Position numbers and translations under genes: made by a program | NCBI RefSeq assembly: GCF_019931575.1 | Contig: NZ_CP082923.1 | Coordinates: 3,596,001 to 3,660,000 of the forward strand | DNA from: Caulobacter segnis | Lineage (GTDB): Bacteria; Pseudomonadota; Alphaproteobacteria; Caulobacterales; Caulobacteraceae | Length of the DNA: 64,000 nucleotides | Direction of reading: 5' to 3' | Notes under the pieces: generated by a model | The model's input: the letters and a program-made list of their open reading frames with translations, nothing else | Databases searched by the model: none | Told to the model about the DNA's origin: nothing | Shown here: in pieces, positions 61,776 to 64,000 of the stretch | Numbering within the stretch: the first letter of the stretch is position 1 | How the letters are laid out: every line of letters starts with the position of its first letter

Positions 61776-62425
61776 GATTCGAGGGAGAAGACGGCGGCGG
61801 CCCTGGCCGCCCCGTTCGGATCCCCGAAATCGGCGACCATATACTCCGCCACGACGCGCAGCCGGTCGGCCGGTAGCGGCGCGCGCCAGGGATCGCCGAT
61901 CAGCACCGCGATCTCGGCCGCCAGGCATCGCCGCAGATACGTCTCGACCCGCGCCGCCAGGTCGGGGTCGTAGAACAGATCCCCCACCAGCATCAGGTCG
62001 ACCTCCGGCGGCGCGCCCGACGTCAGGTCGCCGTGGATCGTCTCGACCCTCACCCCATTGGCGGCGGCGTTCAGGCGCGTGGCCGTGACCGCGTAGGGAT
62101 CGACATCGGCCGCCTTCACCTCGGCCGCCCCCGCCAGGGCGGCGGCGATGGCGACGAGGCCCGAGCCCGCGCCAAGATCCAGCACGCGCTTGCCGACGAC
62201 GGTCTCGGGATGGTCGAGGACGTGGCGCGCCAGGGCCAGCCCACCGCCCCAGGTCCGCGCCCAGTACGGCGAACCGAAGTCCGGATCGGCGTCCGCCAGG
62301 CGCATCAGCCCGCTGCGCGGCCCCGCGCGGTGCAGGCGAATCTCGGGAACGCCGGGAACGGGGTCCAGCGGCAGGCGCTCGCGGATGAAGGCTTCGAGGT
62401 CCAGGGGCGTGTCCTTCGCGGTCAG
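61772..62425 (-). CDS. Class I SAM-dependent methyltransferase (ETFB-lysine/nicotinamide methyltransferase-like), unusual start
   Basis: The Rossmann core is clear: VLDLGAGSGLVAIAAALAGAAEVKAADVDPYAV (motif I and acidic end of strand 2), then LMLVGDLFYDP. The first ATG in frame (62305) would cut off the conserved N-terminal segment IRERLPLDPVPGVPEIRLH, which is read in the same frame with high GC3 up to at least 62425. No ATG, GTG or TTG exists between 62305 and the upstream in-frame stop. I use the CTG at 62425; an ATC at 62452 sits 7 nt after GGAGAG and is another option. Downstream of, and slightly overlapping or abutting, the DUF3422 gene. Substrate unknown. Confidence 0.8.
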   Translation of the reverse strand: MTAKDTPLDLEAFIRERLPLDPVPGVPEIRLHRAGPRSGLMRLADADPDFGSPYWARTWGGGLALARHVLDHPETVVGKRVLDLGAGSGLVAIAAALAGAAEVKAADVDPYAVTATRLNAAANGVRVETIHGDLTSGAPPEVDLMLVGDLFYDPDLAARVETYLRRCLAAEIAVLIGDPWRAPLPADRLRVVAEYMVADFGDPNGAARAAAVFSLES

Positions 62426-62456
62426 CCGCCGACTTAAGACCTCGGCCGCGATCGCG

Positions 62457-63713
62457 CTACTCTCCGTCGATCAACCGCTTCTTGCGCCGGTGCAGGCTGG
62501 CGGCCACGGCGATCAGCACCAGCGGGACCAGGGCCGACAGCAGGTGTTCGCCCAGACCCGGCCAGCCGTGCAACCAGGGCTTCAACAGATAGCCCAGCAG
62601 GCCCAGCACGTAGTAGCCGACCGCGAAGATCGACAGACCCTCGACCAGTCCCTGCAGCTTGGTCTGGAGCTGCAGGCTGGCGTCCATGCCGCGCAGGGTC
62701 TCCTGGTTCTGGCGGTCTTGGGCCAGGCCCAGCTTGGTGCGCAGCAGGTCGCCGCTGCGGGCGATGCGCAGGGACAGGTCGTCCAGCCGCCGGTCGGCCG
62801 CCTGGCGCGTGCGCATGGCCGGCAGGAGGCGGCGGGCGATGAACTCGCTCATGGTCGAGTGGCCCGCGATCCGCCGCTCGCGCAGGGCCTCCAGCCGGTC
62901 CAGGGTCAGGCGGTGATAGGACTCGGTCGCCCCGCGCCGGAAGCGGCTCCTAGCGGCGCGCAGTTCGACCTCGGCCGAGAGGGCCAGCAGGCGGTCCAGC
63001 ACCGCCTGGCTATCCTCGCCGGCCGCCAGTCCGCTGGTGATCGCCGCCAGCCGCGCCTCGGCCCCGTCCAGCCAGGCCAGGAGCTCGCGGGCCGGCGGGA
63101 AGCCGATCAGCGCCAGCTTCCGATAGTTGCCGATCTCCAGCAGGGTCTGGACCAGTCGCGAAACCTCGTCGTTGGCCAGGGACAGGTTCTGGACGTGGAT
63201 GCGGCCCGCCCCACCCTCGCGCAGACGGAAGTCGGTCCAGATCCGCGCCGCCCCGTCGAACGCCTCGCACGAGACGCAATGCTGCAGGTCGATGTGACGG
63301 CCCAGATCCGTGTCGGTGGGCGGCGCGACGCCAGGGGCCGAGACCGAGATCTCGACGCCCCGGAACACCTGGCCCGGCGCGCCATCCAGCCAGAAGAAGC
63401 TCGCCTCCGGTTGCGGCTGGAAACCGAGGTCGCGTCCCAGGGGGCCGTGGGCGAACCAGGTCCAGGTCGAGAACTCCTGGTGCCGCTCCCACAACCAGCC
63501 GCCGTCCTCGTCAGCGACGACGACCCGGCCCAGGGTGGGATCCTGTCCCGGCGCGAACAGGGACACGAAGGCCGCCTCCGCCGTTCGCGCATCGGGATCG
63601 ACCAGGAACACCCATTGGCGCAGGCGGAGCGGCGCGCGGTCCAGCGGCAACGCCCTCAGGTGCATCAGTTCGCTCAACGTCACCCGAAGCGGGTGGTCCC
63701 GACCGCCGTCCAT
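62457..63713 (-). CDS. DUF3422 family membrane-anchored protein
   Basis: A 418-residue protein with long helices in the middle (about 215-330, coiled-coil-like) and two membrane segments near the C-terminus (about 355-375 and 385-405), ending in a basic RRKKRLIDGE. Phrases such as HPLRVTLSELMHLRALPL at the start and FSTWTWFAHGPL..., LLEIGNYRKLALIGFPPARELL are typical of DUF3422. Function unknown. Immediately upstream of the methyltransferase gene. Confidence 0.88.
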   Translation of the reverse strand: MDGGRDHPLRVTLSELMHLRALPLDRAPLRLRQWVFLVDPDARTAEAAFVSLFAPGQDPTLGRVVVADEDGGWLWERHQEFSTWTWFAHGPLGRDLGFQPQPEASFFWLDGAPGQVFRGVEISVSAPGVAPPTDTDLGRHIDLQHCVSCEAFDGAARIWTDFRLREGGAGRIHVQNLSLANDEVSRLVQTLLEIGNYRKLALIGFPPARELLAWLDGAEARLAAITSGLAAGEDSQAVLDRLLALSAEVELRAARSRFRRGATESYHRLTLDRLEALRERRIAGHSTMSEFIARRLLPAMRTRQAADRRLDDLSLRIARSGDLLRTKLGLAQDRQNQETLRGMDASLQLQTKLQGLVEGLSIFAVGYYVLGLLGYLLKPWLHGWPGLGEHLLSALVPLVLIAVAASLHRRKKRLIDGE

Positions 63714-63775
63714 CTCGTCCTCGCCCTGCGACGCCGGGTCATGGGGTCACGCCCAATGTTACCGGTCACATAGAC

Positions 63776-64000
63776 TTAGCGAACATCGTCCGGCGCGTCA
63801 CCTGATTTGAGCCGGATCCAGCGCTCGACACCGATCGCCGCGAGGAAATCGGCGTCGTGACTGACCACCAGCAGCGCCCCGTCATAGCCCGACAGCGCCG
63901 CCTCGACGGCCTCGATCGAAGCCAGGTCCAGATGATTGGTCGGCTCGTCCAGGATCAGCAGCTGAGGCGGCGCGGCCGCGCTCAGCACGCAGGCCAGGGC
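63776..64000 (-). CDS. ABC-F family ATPase, C-terminal part (partial)
   Basis: Only the last 74 codons are in the window; the gene continues beyond 64000. Walker B and the D-loop (LLILDEPTNHLDLASIEAVE) and the H-loop (LLVVSHDADFLAAIGVERWI) mark an ABC ATPase, and DEPTNHLD is characteristic of ABC-F proteins (Uup/EttA-type translation factors). The subgroup cannot be decided from the tail. Confidence 0.88.
   Translation of the reverse strand, partial: ALACVLSAAAPPQLLILDEPTNHLDLASIEAVEAALSGYDGALLVVSHDADFLAAIGVERWIRLKSGDAPDDVR

Noticed and set aside
1..64000. CRISPR arrays, tRNA genes, prophage or transposase genes
   Set aside because: No regularly spaced repeats, no tRNA T-loop sequences in cloverleaf context, and no integrase or transposase motifs were seen on reading both strands.

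Overview
The window looks like chromosome of a Caulobacter-type alphaproteobacterium. It has high GC, a fliX/flgI/cheL/flbY flagellar locus as known from Caulobacter, a dcw (division and cell wall) cluster with CtrA-type TTAA-N7-TTAA boxes, GANTC (CcrM) sites in division and flagellar promoters, and many TTG/GTG starts. I see no prophage, insertion sequence, tRNA or CRISPR array.

Layout. 1-4.3 kb: end of a helix-hairpin-helix-like membrane protein, then a minus-strand WYL regulator-rlmJ-chrA operon. 4.3-10.7 kb: a TonB-dependent receptor, a GNAT acetyltransferase, and a compact operon coding for a Tat-exported flavin amine oxidase, a periplasmic cytochrome c and a secreted RidA protein. It is followed by an operator/promoter/terminator array that looks like a small-RNA gene. 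10.7-16.5 kb: a tyrosine catabolic cluster (Lrp regulator, aminotransferase, hpd, hmgA, fumarylacetoacetase-like, Rieske protein). 16.6-21.2 kb: SPFH protein, PIG-V-type glycosyltransferase with a partner, and M61 peptidase.

21.3-48.4 kb: the dcw cluster on the minus strand, read from mraZ (48.4 kb) through rsmH, ftsL, ftsI, murE, murF, mraY, murD, ftsW, murG, murC, murB, ddl, ftsQ and ftsA to ftsZ. It is interrupted by a 6-kb block between murD and ftsW (cold-shock gene set, trxC-like thioredoxin, HWE histidine kinase, large secreted hydrolase), by a plus-strand secreted protein between murC and murG, and by an M28 peptidase between murB and ddl. Three perfectly spaced MraZ boxes lie upstream of mraZ, and rnpB (RNase P RNA) lies next door at 48.7-49.1 kb.

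49.2-58.4 kb: PaiB-like protein, amidase, EamA transporter, Baeyer-Villiger-type monooxygenase with a DUF2236 oxygenase, a DUF3052-like protein, a crotonase, a stand-alone receiver, a frameshifted FMN-binding pyridoxamine-oxidase-like gene, and a CPA1 antiporter. 58.5-64 kb: dksA with a degenerate zinc finger, divergent fliX and flgI-cheL-flbY, a methyltransferase without an ordinary start codon, a DUF3422 protein and the tail of an ABC-F ATPase.

Four copies of a long inverted-repeat element (13.5, 26.7, 49.2, 54.1 kb) are scattered between genes. One of them supplies the C-terminal codons of the DUF2236 protein. All functional assignments come from reading motifs by eye; no database search was run.
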